Shown: positions 51,043 through 59,834 of the stretch, in pieces | How positions within the stretch are numbered: the stretch's first letter is position 1 | Layout of the letters: each line of letters opens with the position of its first letter | The notes under the pieces: model-generated | What the model was told of the DNA's origin: nothing | What the model saw: only the letters and a program-made list of their open reading frames with translations | Database searches by the model: none | Assembly: GCA_016195915.1 (NCBI GenBank) | Contig: JACPYS010000050.1 | Span: forward strand, 17,565 to 81,564 | Source of the DNA: Betaproteobacteria bacterium | GTDB taxonomy: Bacteria; Pseudomonadota; Gammaproteobacteria; Burkholderiales; SG8-39 | Length of the DNA stretch: 64,000 bases | Direction: 5' to 3' | Program-made: the position numbers and the translations under genes

Positions 51043-52815
51043 ATGCGTACTCATTACTGCGGGGAACTCTCCGCCAAGCTGGTGGGCCAGAGTGTCACGC
51101 TGGCAGGCTGGGCACACCGCCGCCGCGACCATGGCGGCGTGATCTTCATCGACCTGCGCGACCGCGAAGGGCTCGCCCAGGTGGTGTGCGACCCGGACCG
51201 CGAAAACGCGTTCAAGACCGCCGAGCGTGTGCGCGGTGAATTCGTCCTGAAAATCACCGGCAGGGTTCGCCGCCGCCCGGATGGGACGGTCAATCCCGAT
51301 CTGCGCTCCGGCGAGGTCGAGGTACTTGCGCACGAAGTCGAGATCCTCAATACCTCGCTCACGCCGCCGTTCCAGCTCGACGACGACAACATTTCGGAGA
51401 CGGTTCGACTGGAGAACCGCGTCATCGACCTGCGCCGCGAACCGATGCAGAGAAACCTGCGGCTGCGTCACCGTGCCGCAACGGCCGCAAGGCGTTTTCT
51501 CGACGAGCACGGGTTCATCGACATCGAGACTCCGTTTCTCTACAAGTCGACGCCGGAGGGCGCGCGCGAGTTTCTGGTGCCCTCGCGCATCCACGATGGG
51601 CAGTTCTACGCGCTGCCGCAGTCGCCGCAACTTTTCAAGCAGATGCTGATGATCGCCGGCTTCGATCGCTATTACCAGATCGTCAAGTGCTTCCGTGACG
51701 AGGACCTGCGCGCCGACAGGCAGCCCGAATTCACGCAGATCGACGTCGAAACCTCGTTCCTCGATGAGCACGAGATCCGTGCGCTGATGGAATCACTGGT
51801 GCGCCACATGTTTCGCGAGGCCAGCGGCATCGAGTTGCCCGACCCGTTTCCGGTGATGACCTACGACGACGCGGTGCGCGACTACGGTCTCGACAAGCCG
51901 GACCTGCGCGTGCCGCTCAGGCTGACCGAGCTTACCGACGTGATGAAGGATGTCGATTTCAAGGTCTTCTCGGGGCCCGCCAACGCCACCGGGGGACGCG
52001 TGGTCGGCCTGCGCATTCCCGGTGGCGGTTCGCTCACGCGCGGCGAGATCGACGTCTATACCGAATACGTCAAGACGCTCGGCTCCCGGGGGCTCGCGTG
52101 GATCAAGGTGAACGCGCGCGCGAAAGGCGCCGAGGGCTTGCAATCGCCGATCGTGAAAAATCTGCATGCGCGAGCGATCACGGCGATCCTGGAGCGCAGC
52201 GGTGCGGCCGACGGCGACCTGATCTTCTTCGGCGCCGAGAAGGGCGACATAGTGAATGAGACCATCGGCTCGCTCAGGCAGAAAGTCGGCCACGAGCGCG
52301 GCCTGGCGGAACAAGGCTGGCGGCCCTTGTGGGTGGTGGACTTCCCGATGTTCGAATACGACGACGCCTCGCAACAATGGAAGGCGCGCCACCACCCGTT
52401 TACCAGTCCGAAGGACGGCCACGAGCATTTCATCGAATCCGCGCCGGGCCAGGCATACGCCAAGGCCTATGACGTAGTGCTGAACGGCTGGGAGATCGGC
52501 GGCGGCTCGGTGCGCATTCACCGCGAGGAAGTGCAACAGCAGGTGTTGCGTGCGCTGAAAATCTCAGCCGAAGACCAGCGCGCGAAGTTCGGTTTCCTGC
52601 TCGACGCGCTGCAATACGGGGCGCCGCCGCACGGCGGCATCGCCTTCGGCTTCGACCGCCTGGTTGCGATGATGGCGGGCGCCGAGGCGATTCGCGACGT
52701 GATTGCGTTTCCCAAGACGCAGCGCGGCCAGGATTTGCTCACGGGAGCGCCGTCTGCCGTTGGCGAGGGGCAATTGCGCGATCTGCATATCCGGCTGAGG
52801 AATCCGCCGCAGTAA
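51043..52815 (+). CDS. aspS: Aspartyl-tRNA synthetase, probably non-discriminating
   Basis: A 590-residue class II synthetase of the bacterial type with a GAD insertion. The anticodon-binding OB fold is residues 1-110. Motif 2 '[20 protein letters not shown]' and motif 3 '[17 protein letters not shown]' are intact, with '[20 protein letters not shown]' in the active site. In the anticodon domain His30 ('[10 protein letters not shown]') and Gly81 ('RPDGTVNP') occupy the positions that in Pseudomonas mark non-discriminating enzymes. Such enzymes also charge tRNA-Asn and need GatCAB to finish the job. CCGGAGG precedes the ATG. The ribonuclease gene overlaps its stop by one base. Confidence 0.96.
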   Translation: MRTHYCGELSAKLVGQSVTLAGWAHRRRDHGGVIFIDLRDREGLAQVVCDPDRENAFKTAERVRGEFVLKITGRVRRRPDGTVNPDLRSGEVEVLAHEVEILNTSLTPPFQLDDDNISETVRLENRVIDLRREPMQRNLRLRHRAATAARRFLDEHGFIDIETPFLYKSTPEGAREFLVPSRIHDGQFYALPQSPQLFKQMLMIAGFDRYYQIVKCFRDEDLRADRQPEFTQIDVETSFLDEHEIRALMESLVRHMFREASGIELPDPFPVMTYDDAVRDYGLDKPDLRVPLRLTELTDVMKDVDFKVFSGPANATGGRVVGLRIPGGGSLTRGEIDVYTEYVKTLGSRGLAWIKVNARAKGAEGLQSPIVKNLHARAITAILERSGAADGDLIFFGAEKGDIVNETIGSLRQKVGHERGLAEQGWRPLWVVDFPMFEYDDASQQWKARHHPFTSPKDGHEHFIESAPGQAYAKAYDVVLNGWEIGGGSVRIHREEVQQQVLRALKISAEDQRAKFGFLLDALQYGAPPHGGIAFGFDRLVAMMAGAEAIRDVIAFPKTQRGQDLLTGAPSAVGEGQLRDLHIRLRNPPQ

Positions 52816-53168
52816 TGCGCTTTGTCGCGCTACTCCTTGCGCTGGCGGTCGCCTGTCCGGCTGCGGCATTTTCCAGGATCGGCGAAGTTCGCGTCGCGGA
52901 ACTCCCGCCGGAGGCGCGCGCCACGCTCCGGTTGATCCGGAGCGGCGGGCCATTCTCCCACGCAAAGGACGGCGCGGTATTCGGCAATCGCGAGACCCTG
53001 CTGCCGAAGCGGCCGCGCGGCTATTATCGCGAGTACACGGTGAAGACTCCCGGCAGCCGCGACCGAGGCGCGCGGAGAATCGTGGCAGGGGAGGGACGGG
53101 ACGGCGAGGGGCGCCACTACTACTACTCGGAAGATCACTACCGGTCCTTCCGCTTGGTGATCGAATAA
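52815..53168 (+). CDS. Secreted barnase-like ribonuclease
   Basis: A 117-residue exported guanyl-type RNase. The signal peptide is residues 1-18 ('LLALAVACPAAA'). The N1/Barnase fold is recognised from 'ELPPEARATLRLIRSGGPF', 'AVFGNRETLLPKRPRGYYRE' and 'YYYSEDHYRSFRLV'. Candidate catalytic residues are Glu73 ('YREYTV'), Arg87/88 ('GARRIVAG') and His108 ('EDHYRS'), matching the Glu/Arg/His set of barnase. It overlaps aspS by one base (TAATG) and the barstar gene by one base. It would cleave RNA outside the cytoplasm while the inhibitor protects the producer. Confidence 0.87.
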   Translation: MRFVALLLALAVACPAAAFSRIGEVRVAELPPEARATLRLIRSGGPFSHAKDGAVFGNRETLLPKRPRGYYREYTVKTPGSRDRGARRIVAGEGRDGEGRHYYYSEDHYRSFRLVIE

Positions 53169-53611
53169 TGGGCAAGCTGGCACAACGCTTTCTCGATGCG
53201 GCGAAATCCGGCGTGTACCGCGCGGCCGACGCTGGCATTCCGCGCGAGGCGGCGCGCGAGGCAGGCCTCGCGCTGCTCGAAGTTTCCCTCGAGGGCGTGG
53301 CCGACAAGGGCGCGCTGCTGCAACGCATTGCCGCCTCGTTTGCATTTCCCGACTGGTTCGGGGGCAACTGGGACGCGCTCGAGGACTGCCTGACTGATCT
53401 TTCCTGGCAAGAGGCCGCGGGCTACGTACTCCTGCTGCATGGGGCCGACGAGTTGGCGCAGCGTTGCCCCGACGACTTCGGGGTGCTCATCGACGTGCTC
53501 GGCGAGAGCGCCCAGTACTGGCGCGAGCGCAGGGCGCCGTTCTTCGCGGTCGCAATCGATCCGCGCCTGCGCCTGGCTTTTCCTGTGCTCTACAACGAGC
53601 GCTTGCGGTGA
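53168..53611 (+). CDS. Barstar family ribonuclease inhibitor
   Basis: A 147-residue protein with a barstar-related domain after an N-terminal extension of about 40 residues. The core is 'LEVSLEGVADKGALLQRIAA' then 'FAFPDWFGGNWDALEDCLTD', the classic barstar 'P..FG.NWDAL.DCL..L' helix that plugs the RNase active site with an Asp. The end 'YVLLLHGADELAQRCPDDFG' fits the third helix. Cytoplasmic (no signal). Encoded one base overlapping the RNase gene and four bases (GTGA) overlapping nudB, so all three are in one operon. Confidence 0.9.
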   Translation: MGKLAQRFLDAAKSGVYRAADAGIPREAAREAGLALLEVSLEGVADKGALLQRIAASFAFPDWFGGNWDALEDCLTDLSWQEAAGYVLLLHGADELAQRCPDDFGVLIDVLGESAQYWRERRAPFFAVAIDPRLRLAFPVLYNERLR

Positions 53612-54060
53612 ATTTCAAGATCCCGGTGTCGGTGCTGGTGGTATTACATACCCCTTCGCTCGAGGTGCTGCTGCTCGAGCGCGCCAGCCGTCCGGGATAT
53701 TGGCAGTCGGTGACCGGCTCGATCGATCATCGGGACGAGCCGCTAGCGGACACTGCGCTGCGCGAAGTGCGCGAGGAGACCGGTATCGACGCGGCGTCCT
53801 ACCCTTTGTCGCGCTGGAATGTGGTCAACACCTTCGAAATCTATCCGCAGTGGCGGCACCGCTATGCGCCCGGTGTGACACAAAATACCGAGCACGTGTT
53901 CAGCCTGGCTTTGCCCGGGCGGCTCCCCGTGACGATCGCGCCGGATGAGCATCTGGCGTTTCTGTGGCTGCCTTGGCGCGAAGCGGCGGAGAAGTGCTTT
54001 TCCTGGTCCAACCGGGATGCGATTCTGGTGCTGCCGCACCGAGCGCCGGCCCCGGCGTAA
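53608..54060 (+). CDS. nudB: Dihydroneopterin triphosphate diphosphatase (Nudix)
   Basis: A 150-residue Nudix enzyme of the size of E. coli NudB, which removes pyrophosphate from dihydroneopterin triphosphate in folate synthesis. 'FKIPVSVLVVLHTPSLEVLL' and 'RPGYWQSVTGSIDHRDEPLA' are NudB-like. The Nudix box is 'GSIDHRDEPLADTALREVRE' continuing 'ETG', with one extra residue between the first Gly and Glu compared with the standard GX5E. 'WSNRDAILVLPHR' closes the chain. The GTG start overlaps the barstar stop. Supplying tetrahydrofolate precursors also suits the corrinoid operon elsewhere in the window, though there is no direct link. Confidence 0.88.
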   Translation: MNFKIPVSVLVVLHTPSLEVLLLERASRPGYWQSVTGSIDHRDEPLADTALREVREETGIDAASYPLSRWNVVNTFEIYPQWRHRYAPGVTQNTEHVFSLALPGRLPVTIAPDEHLAFLWLPWREAAEKCFSWSNRDAILVLPHRAPAPA

Positions 54061-54101
54061 GCGCGCCTTGAGCTTCGGTCTCTAGACTGGGCCCCTTCGG
54101 C

Positions 54102-54707
54102 ATGCAAACGGGAGATCTTGTCCTCCGCCGGCATTCTCGGAGCGTCTGTGCCTTGGTGCTCCTGCTGATGGCGCCGGTCGCAGCGCTCGCCGCCGAGGAC
54201 GTCGCGGTCGAGACTGTGCGAAGGGGCGACGTCGTCGAAGTGAGGGCACGCGCAACGCTCGATGCACCGCACGCGTTGATCCTCGAAACGCTGACCGATT
54301 ACGAGAAGCTGCCTGAATTCGTTCCGGGACTGCGCTCGAGCCGAGTGCTGGAGCGGCGCGGCCCCGCGGCGATCGTGCACCAGCAGGGCGAGGCTGCGTT
54401 TCTGTTTTTCACTCACCCGATCGACGTGGTGGTCGAATCGACTGAACGCACGCCCTGGCTGATCGAGGTGCGCCTGCTGAAGGGCAACCTGCGCCAGTTG
54501 ACGGGCCGCTACGAGATCGACAGGCCCGCGACAGGTGTGGTCGGTAAACTATTGCTGCGCTGGACGGGAACGATCGAACCCGAGTACGGGTTGCCTCCGC
54601 TGTTCGGCGAATTGCTGGTGCGCGCAAACATCGAAGACCAGTTCTTCGGCATGGTACGCGAGATCGACCGCCGCGATGCGGAGCGGCGCCGCAAGTCCGT
54701 CGAATAG
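54102..54707 (+). CDS. Exported SRPBCC (START-like) protein
   Basis: A 201-residue protein with a signal peptide near residues 10-31 ('ALVLLLMAPVAALAAED'). The rest is an SRPBCC/coenzyme-Q-binding-like fold: 'VEVRARATLDAPHALILETL', 'TDYEKLPEFVPGLRSSRVLE', 'FFTHPIDVVVEST', 'LLKGNLRQLTGRYEIDRPA'. Such folds bind hydrophobic ligands. It lies 41 bases after nudB and 22 bases before a lipoprotein, so it is an envelope protein, possibly carrying lipid. The ligand is unknown. Confidence 0.82.
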   Translation: MQTGDLVLRRHSRSVCALVLLLMAPVAALAAEDVAVETVRRGDVVEVRARATLDAPHALILETLTDYEKLPEFVPGLRSSRVLERRGPAAIVHQQGEAAFLFFTHPIDVVVESTERTPWLIEVRLLKGNLRQLTGRYEIDRPATGVVGKLLLRWTGTIEPEYGLPPLFGELLVRANIEDQFFGMVREIDRRDAERRRKSVE

Positions 54708-54729
54708 GCATTCGGAACAAGATGGGTTT

Positions 54730-56235
54730 ATGAGAGCGATTCTTCTTCTGCCCGGCGCCAAGGCGCTGGCCGCGGTGGCAGCACTTTGGGTTGCGGGCTG
54801 CGCTTCGCTCGACATCGGGCAGGGCGAGGTGGTGGCGCGACCCGCCGAGGACCGGCAGTGCGAAGCGTGGTTTGCCGCACTCGATGCGCAGGTGGACGCG
54901 GCCGGCGTACGCGATGCCGAAGCGACGCGCGTCGCCGGTTTTCCGCAGCTTCGCGTCGACCGCTTTCTCGCTTCATTTCGAGGTACCGTGAAAGGCGATC
55001 ACGCGCTCGCAGCATGGCTGGAGCGCATGCGCGAACTCGATCGCAACGCGCGCGCCGCGGAGCTCGCCAATTTGCCCGAATCAGCGATTGTTTCGCTCGC
55101 TGCTGGCGCGAAGTCCTCGGCGCTCGAGCGCACCGATGCTTGCGGACGCCAGCTGGTCGCATCCGATCTGCGCTCGCCTGGGCGCATGGCGGTGTTGCGC
55201 GCGCACGCAGAGGTTCCCGACGATTATCTCGCCTGGCAGCGCGCGCTGGGGTTGTATCCGCTTGCTCGCCTGCCGTTCTCTGCGGGCGTGCAGAACTGGC
55301 ATGACGAAGCGCTAGCGGAGTTTAGCGTTGCGCGCACTGCACCGCCGGACACACCGCGAGGCCTATCCTATGCGCTGGCGCAACAGAAGGGTTCGCGCGC
55401 GGCGGCCGAGCAAATCATGCATCGCGCGGCTCGCGACGCGCTCGGCGTGCCGCGCTTTACCGAGCAACAGCGCGAACAGCTGCTCGCCGCGCACGCGCCG
55501 GTGCTTGAAGTCCAGACGACGGGCGACTACGACCGGCTCGGCCGTCCGCGGTTCGATGCGCGTGGATTACCCTCGGTCGACATTTCGCGGCCGGTATTGT
55601 TTGGCCGCGTTGCCTGGACGCGCTACGGGGACCAGACGCTGGTGCAGTTGGCCTACACCGGCTGGTTTCCGGAGCGTCCTGCCGAGGGCAGCATCGATCT
55701 CCTGGGCGGTGCTCTCGATGGCGTGGTCTGGCGCGTGACGCTCGGCCCCGATGGCGCGCCGCTTGTATACGACACGATCCATCCCTGCGGCTGCTATCAC
55801 ATGTTCTTTCCGACCTCGCGTGCGGAGCCGCGCGAGGCGCCGGATCCTCAGGATGAATGGGCGTTCGTGCCGGCGTCGCTCGGGGTGCTTCCCGCCGGCA
55901 CCCGCATTCGAATCCGAATCGCCACCCGCACACACTACCTCATCGATGTCGCGGCGGACGACTCCGGCAGTGCATCCGCGATGCGCTACATCCTCGCCGA
56001 CGAAAATGGGCTGCGCGTGTTGCCCCTGCCGGGCGGCGGTACGCGCAGCCTGTACGGGCCGGACGGCCTCGTTGCCGGCAGCGAGCGTCTTGAGCGGTTC
56101 CTGTTCTGGCCGATGGGCGTCCCGAGCGCCGGTACCATGCGCCAATGGGGCCGCCACGCCACGGCGTTTCTCGGGCGGCGGCATTTTGACGACGCGGACC
56201 TGATCGAACGTCGCTTCCGGCTGGAGCTTCGATGA
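54730..56235 (+). CDS. Lipoprotein of unknown function
   Basis: Not recognised. A 501-residue lipoprotein: 'AVAALWVAGCASLDIG' is a lipobox with the modified Cys at about residue 24. A helical part ('RVDRFLASFRGTVKGDHALA') is followed by a mixed alpha/beta body with 'ISRPVLFGRVAWTRYGDQTL', 'GGALDGVVWRVTLGPDGAPL' and the distinctive 'YDTIHPCGCYHMFFPT', a Cys/His-rich loop that could bind a metal. It ends in 'LFWPMGVPSAGTMRQWGRHA'. The SRPBCC protein is encoded just upstream and may be its partner. Confidence 0.75.
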   Translation: MRAILLLPGAKALAAVAALWVAGCASLDIGQGEVVARPAEDRQCEAWFAALDAQVDAAGVRDAEATRVAGFPQLRVDRFLASFRGTVKGDHALAAWLERMRELDRNARAAELANLPESAIVSLAAGAKSSALERTDACGRQLVASDLRSPGRMAVLRAHAEVPDDYLAWQRALGLYPLARLPFSAGVQNWHDEALAEFSVARTAPPDTPRGLSYALAQQKGSRAAAEQIMHRAARDALGVPRFTEQQREQLLAAHAPVLEVQTTGDYDRLGRPRFDARGLPSVDISRPVLFGRVAWTRYGDQTLVQLAYTGWFPERPAEGSIDLLGGALDGVVWRVTLGPDGAPLVYDTIHPCGCYHMFFPTSRAEPREAPDPQDEWAFVPASLGVLPAGTRIRIRIATRTHYLIDVAADDSGSASAMRYILADENGLRVLPLPGGGTRSLYGPDGLVAGSERLERFLFWPMGVPSAGTMRQWGRHATAFLGRRHFDDADLIERRFRLELR

Positions 56236-56321
56236 GCGCGCCGAATCCGGCGGCGGCGCAGACCGGCCAGGCTCCCGCAGCATGGGGTCCGGCCTTGACC
56301 GGCGGAGACGCCAGGATCTGA
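56232..56321 (+). CDS. Possible 29-residue small protein
   Basis: An ATG overlapping the lipoprotein stop (ATGA), with GGAG eight bases before it, opens a frame of 29 codons rich in Ala, Pro and Gly, ending in TGA. Spacing and coupling look real, but the peptide matches nothing I know and could be the stump of a lost gene. Confidence 0.2.
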   Translation: MSAPNPAAAQTGQAPAAWGPALTGGDARI

Positions 56322-56365
56322 CCTAGGGCCAGGCGGTGAAATCCGGTTGTGGTAGGTTTTCGGTT

Positions 56366-57121
56366 GTGCTCAACCTCCGCATCGTCACCCTCAACATTCA
56401 CAAGGGTCTTTCGCACTTCAACCGGCGCATGGTGATCCACGAGTTGCGCGACGGGCTTCGCTCGCTCGATGCCGACATCGTGTTCCTGCAGGAGGTGCAG
56501 GGCGTCAACGAACGGCACGCGCTGCGCTTCGCGCATTGGCCGAGCTCCCCGCAGCACGAGTTTCTCGCCGAAGGGGAGTGGCAGCATGCCTACGGGCGCA
56601 ACGCGGTCTACGACCATGGGCACCATGGCAATGCGATCCTGTCGCGCTTTCCGATCAGGACGGTTGCCAATCGCGACGTATCCAGCCATCGCTTCGAGCA
56701 CCGCGGGCTGCTGCATTGCGAAATCGAGATTCCCGACAGCGACCGGCCGGTGCAAGCCGTGTGCGTCCACCTTTCATTGCACGAGCGCGGGCGCAGGCGC
56801 CAGCTGGAGACGCTATCGGAGCACCTGTCCTCCCATGTAACGCCCAGCGATCCCCTTATCGTCGCCGGTGATTTCAACGACTGGCGCCACGCGGCGAGCC
56901 GCTCACTGTCGGCCAGTCTGGGGCTGCAGGAAGTTTCGATCGAGTCCAGCGGGCGGCCGGCGCGCACATTTCCAAGTGTGCTGCCGTTACTGCGCCTGGA
57001 TCGCATCTACGTGCGCGGCTTCGGCGTGGGCGCCGCGCGCGCGCATCGCGGCAAGCCCTGGTCGCTCCTGTCCGACCACATTGCGCTGAGCGCGGACATC
57101 GCGCTCCCGCAGCGGGCATGA
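56366..57121 (+). CDS. Endonuclease/exonuclease/phosphatase family protein
   Basis: A 251-residue EEP-fold metal-dependent hydrolase (AP endonuclease / phosphodiesterase type). Core motifs are 'LRIVTLNIHKGLSHF' (Asn), 'DADIVFLQEVQGVN' (metal Glu), 'HGHHGNAILSRFPI', 'PLIVAGDFNDWR' (catalytic Asp and Asn) and 'LLSDHIALSADI' (Asp-His pair). The GTG at 56366 is chosen; another GTG at 56336 would add ten residues. It overlaps the cardiolipin synthase gene by four bases (ATGA). In proteobacteria clsB-type synthases are often preceded by such a gene (E. coli ybhP-clsB), so this is the YbhP equivalent. Confidence 0.88.
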   Translation: MLNLRIVTLNIHKGLSHFNRRMVIHELRDGLRSLDADIVFLQEVQGVNERHALRFAHWPSSPQHEFLAEGEWQHAYGRNAVYDHGHHGNAILSRFPIRTVANRDVSSHRFEHRGLLHCEIEIPDSDRPVQAVCVHLSLHERGRRRQLETLSEHLSSHVTPSDPLIVAGDFNDWRHAASRSLSASLGLQEVSIESSGRPARTFPSVLPLLRLDRIYVRGFGVGAARAHRGKPWSLLSDHIALSADIALPQRA

Positions 57122-58311
57122 CGCCGATGGCGCTGGAGTACGTCCCCGGCAACCGCCTTACGCTGCTCAAGAACGGCGAGCAGTACTTCCCGGCGCTCGT
57201 CGACGCCATCGACAACGCGCGGCGCGAGATTTTCGTCGAGACCTACCTGTTCGCCGATGACCGGAGCGGCAGCCTGGTGGCGTCGGCGCTTGCGCGCGCC
57301 GCGGCGCGCGGCGTGGACGTGCATTTGCTGCTCGACGGGTTCGGAGCGCACGATTTCACGCCGCGCTATCGCGACATGCTCGAGCGTGCCGGCGTGCAGG
57401 TGCTGGTATTTCGCCCCAAGATCAGCCCGTGGACGCTGCGGCGCAACCGGCTGCGGCGCATGCACCGCAAAATCGCCTGCGTGGATGCATCGATCGCTTT
57501 CGTTGGCGGCATCAATGTGATCGACGACTACGACACGCCGGGCCAGACGCCGCCGCGCTACGACTACGCCGTGCGCATCGAAGGCCCGCTTGCAGCCCGC
57601 GCGCGGCGCGAGGCGGCGCGCCTTTGGTCGGGGGTCGCGTGGGCGAGCTTTGGGCGTCGCTGGCCCGGGTTTGCCGATCCGTCGCGCTGGCGCATTGCGC
57701 GCGGCACGGACGCCATCGCTCCGGCATGCGGCGACTGCCGCGCGTCGCTCGCCCTGCGCGACAGCCTGCGCCATCGCCGGGACATCGAAGACGCCTATCT
57801 CGAGCTGATCGCTTCGGCGCAGGCCGAGGTGGTCATTGCGAACGCCTATTTTTTCCCCGGGCGGCGCTTCAGGCGCGCGCTGCGCGCCGCCGCGGCGCGC
57901 GGCGTCCGCGTGGTGCTGCTGCTGCAGGGACGGGTCGAATACACGCTGCTTCACTACGCGTCGCGCGCCCTGTACCGCGGATTGCTCCAGGCAGGCGTGG
58001 AGATCCACGAGTACAACCGAAGTTTTCTGCACGCGAAGGTGGCGGTATTCGACACGCGGGTGGCGACGGTGGGCTCGTCGAACATCGATCCGTTCAGCTT
58101 TCTGCTGGCGAAAGAGGCCAACGTGTTTGTCGACGACGCGCAGTTCGCGGGCCAGCTGCGCGCCAGCCTTGGCGAGGCAATGGAAACCGGCGCGCGGCAG
58201 GTGCGTCTGCACCGCTGGCGCCGTCTATCCTGGTGGCTGCGCCTGCGCATCCGGCTCGCTTACGTAACGGCGCGCCTGGTCATGGCAATCGCGGGTTACG
58301 GCAAAGCCTGA
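57118..58311 (+). CDS. clsB: Cardiolipin synthase B
   Basis: A 397-residue phospholipase-D-superfamily enzyme that makes cardiolipin at the inner membrane. The first HKD motif is 'RMHRKIACVDASIAFVGGIN', the second 'FLHAKVAVFDTRVATVGSSN' followed by 'IDPFSF'. Both His and Lys pairs are present. 'LLKNGEQYFPALVDAIDNAR' starts the catalytic domain, and the C-terminus ends in a hydrophobic stretch ('LSWWLRLRIRLAYVTARLVM') that can attach to the membrane. The start overlaps the EEP gene as in the ybhP-clsB pair of enterobacteria. Confidence 0.93.
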   Translation: MTPMALEYVPGNRLTLLKNGEQYFPALVDAIDNARREIFVETYLFADDRSGSLVASALARAAARGVDVHLLLDGFGAHDFTPRYRDMLERAGVQVLVFRPKISPWTLRRNRLRRMHRKIACVDASIAFVGGINVIDDYDTPGQTPPRYDYAVRIEGPLAARARREAARLWSGVAWASFGRRWPGFADPSRWRIARGTDAIAPACGDCRASLALRDSLRHRRDIEDAYLELIASAQAEVVIANAYFFPGRRFRRALRAAAARGVRVVLLLQGRVEYTLLHYASRALYRGLLQAGVEIHEYNRSFLHAKVAVFDTRVATVGSSNIDPFSFLLAKEANVFVDDAQFAGQLRASLGEAMETGARQVRLHRWRRLSWWLRLRIRLAYVTARLVMAIAGYGKA

Positions 58312-58440
58312 CGCGCGCGGCGCTCGCCGCCGTTCGACGCGCGCTCAGGAACCCGGCCGGCGTCCGAACATGCCCCAGCCTTCCGTGGTCAGCAAGTCCT
58401 GTCGCGCCCGCATGCCGCCGTCTACAATAGTCCCGCCGCC

Positions 58441-59268
58441 ATGAATAAAGACCGACGTTTTTCGCCTTCTGCGACGCAGCTTTCGGAATTCGACGAAGCG
58501 TCGAGCGATCTGACCGGCTGGGACGATCCGGCTGAGAGGTTGCGCGCGGCGCTCGCCGATGACGAGTTGCAACTGTTCGGGCAACCGATACTCTCTCTTG
58601 CCGGCGTGAACGAATTTCACCTCGCGGAGACGCTGGTGCGGTTGCGCGAAGAGGAACAGAAGTTGCTGCCGCCGGGTGAGTTTCTGCCGGCGTTCGAGCA
58701 CTACGGCCTGCTGCCCGATCTTGACCGCTGGGTGGTGCGCAACGTGATCGACTGCGTGGCGCGCGGCGCAACCGCGATGCACTCGCTCACCGTCAACGTT
58801 TCGGGCCAGACGCTGGAGGACGCGGAATTCCTGCCTTTTGTCGCGGGCGAACTGATCCGGCGCGACATCGACCCGAGCCGCCTGTGTTTCGAAATCGACG
58901 AAGTCGACACGCTCACGCGGCTGGAGGTGGCCGCCAAGTTTGCCGCCATCGCGCGCAGGATCGGTTGCCAGGTGCTGATCGACAGCTTTGGCCGGCGCTC
59001 GGTGACGTTCAACGCGCTCACCGCGCTGCAGGCGAGTTTTGTCAAGGTCGACGGCTCGATTGTGCGCCGAATCCTCACCACGCCTGGTGCCGCAAACAAG
59101 CTCAGCGCGATCGTCCGGGTCGCGCGCGTGATGAAGATCGATGTCATCGCCGAATGCGTCGAGTCCGACGAGATTCTCGCTCGGTTGCGTTCGCTCGGTG
59201 TGAATCATGCGCAGGGCTTCGGCATCGCGCTGCCCCGGCCGATCGAGGTCCCGCTGGCAGCGGCCTGA
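58441..59268 (+). CDS. EAL-domain protein, probably inactive as phosphodiesterase
   Basis: A 275-residue stand-alone EAL domain. The signature is degenerate: 'LAETLVRL' in place of EAL-x-R, 'IDSFGRRS' in place of DDFGTG, and 'FVKVDGSI' for the K-x-D strand. The general-base region 'IDVIAECVES' and 'HAQGFGIALPRPI' (Q-G-F-G) are kept. Loss of the first Asp of DDFG removes a metal ligand, so c-di-GMP cleavage is unlikely; it may bind the nucleotide or a protein. A 35-residue polar N-terminus precedes the domain. It stands alone after a 129-base gap. Confidence 0.88.
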   Translation: MNKDRRFSPSATQLSEFDEASSDLTGWDDPAERLRAALADDELQLFGQPILSLAGVNEFHLAETLVRLREEEQKLLPPGEFLPAFEHYGLLPDLDRWVVRNVIDCVARGATAMHSLTVNVSGQTLEDAEFLPFVAGELIRRDIDPSRLCFEIDEVDTLTRLEVAAKFAAIARRIGCQVLIDSFGRRSVTFNALTALQASFVKVDGSIVRRILTTPGAANKLSAIVRVARVMKIDVIAECVESDEILARLRSLGVNHAQGFGIALPRPIEVPLAAA

Positions 59269-59315
59269 ACCGCGGCGATTGCGTCCCGCGTTTTTGGTTT
59301 AACTCTTTGTTGGTT

Positions 59316-59834
59316 ATGGATGAAAAGGTTCGTGCGGCAGTTCTAAAATGGCCGGATGTTCCGGCGGTCTATGGCTGGCTGCTGCTAGACCGCCGCGGCG
59401 AATGGCGCATTCGCACCGGTAGTTCGGGACCCGCATCCTTCGAGCGCATCGGCAACGCGGCGCTGCGTGCGTTCATTTCGCGCAACTTTGCGTGCGACGA
59501 GCGTGGCTGCTGGCATTTTCAAAACGGACCGCAGCGCGTCTTTGTGCGCCTGAGTTACACGCCGCGTGTCTGGCACCTCGAATCGAAGACGCTGCGTGAT
59601 CACTGCGGACGCGCTGGTGTATCGCCGTTCGAGGCGTGGCTCGACGAGGAAGGTTCACTGATCCTCGCCGATCGCCACGGCGTCGGCGTCCTGGACGATC
59701 GCGATCTGGCGCTGGCTGCGGAAGGCATTCGCGGCGAGAGCATCTCGATCGGCGGGCTCGAAGCGCGGCTGGGAAGAATTACGGGCAGCGAATTGCCGCA
59801 GCGCTTCGGTTTCGAGCGCGAACCCAAACCCTAG
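59316..59834 (+). CDS. DUF2946-like protein of unknown function
   Basis: A 172-residue soluble protein matching a betaproteobacterial family, from memory DUF2946. It opens 'MDEKVRAAVLKWPDVPAVYG' and 'WLLLDRRGEWRIRT', then 'CWHFQNGPQRVFVRLSYTP', which are its conserved parts. No catalytic motif or membrane segment. It lies 47 bases after the EAL gene on the same strand and overlaps the 3' end of the convergent Nudix gene by four bases. I am sure it is a real gene, less sure of the family number. Confidence 0.72.
   Translation: MDEKVRAAVLKWPDVPAVYGWLLLDRRGEWRIRTGSSGPASFERIGNAALRAFISRNFACDERGCWHFQNGPQRVFVRLSYTPRVWHLESKTLRDHCGRAGVSPFEAWLDEEGSLILADRHGVGVLDDRDLALAAEGIRGESISIGGLEARLGRITGSELPQRFGFEREPKP

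Noticed and set aside
58312..58440. GC-rich inverted repeats after clsB as a terminator
   Set aside because: Stem is imperfect and there is no U-tract; in this composition such repeats arise by chance.
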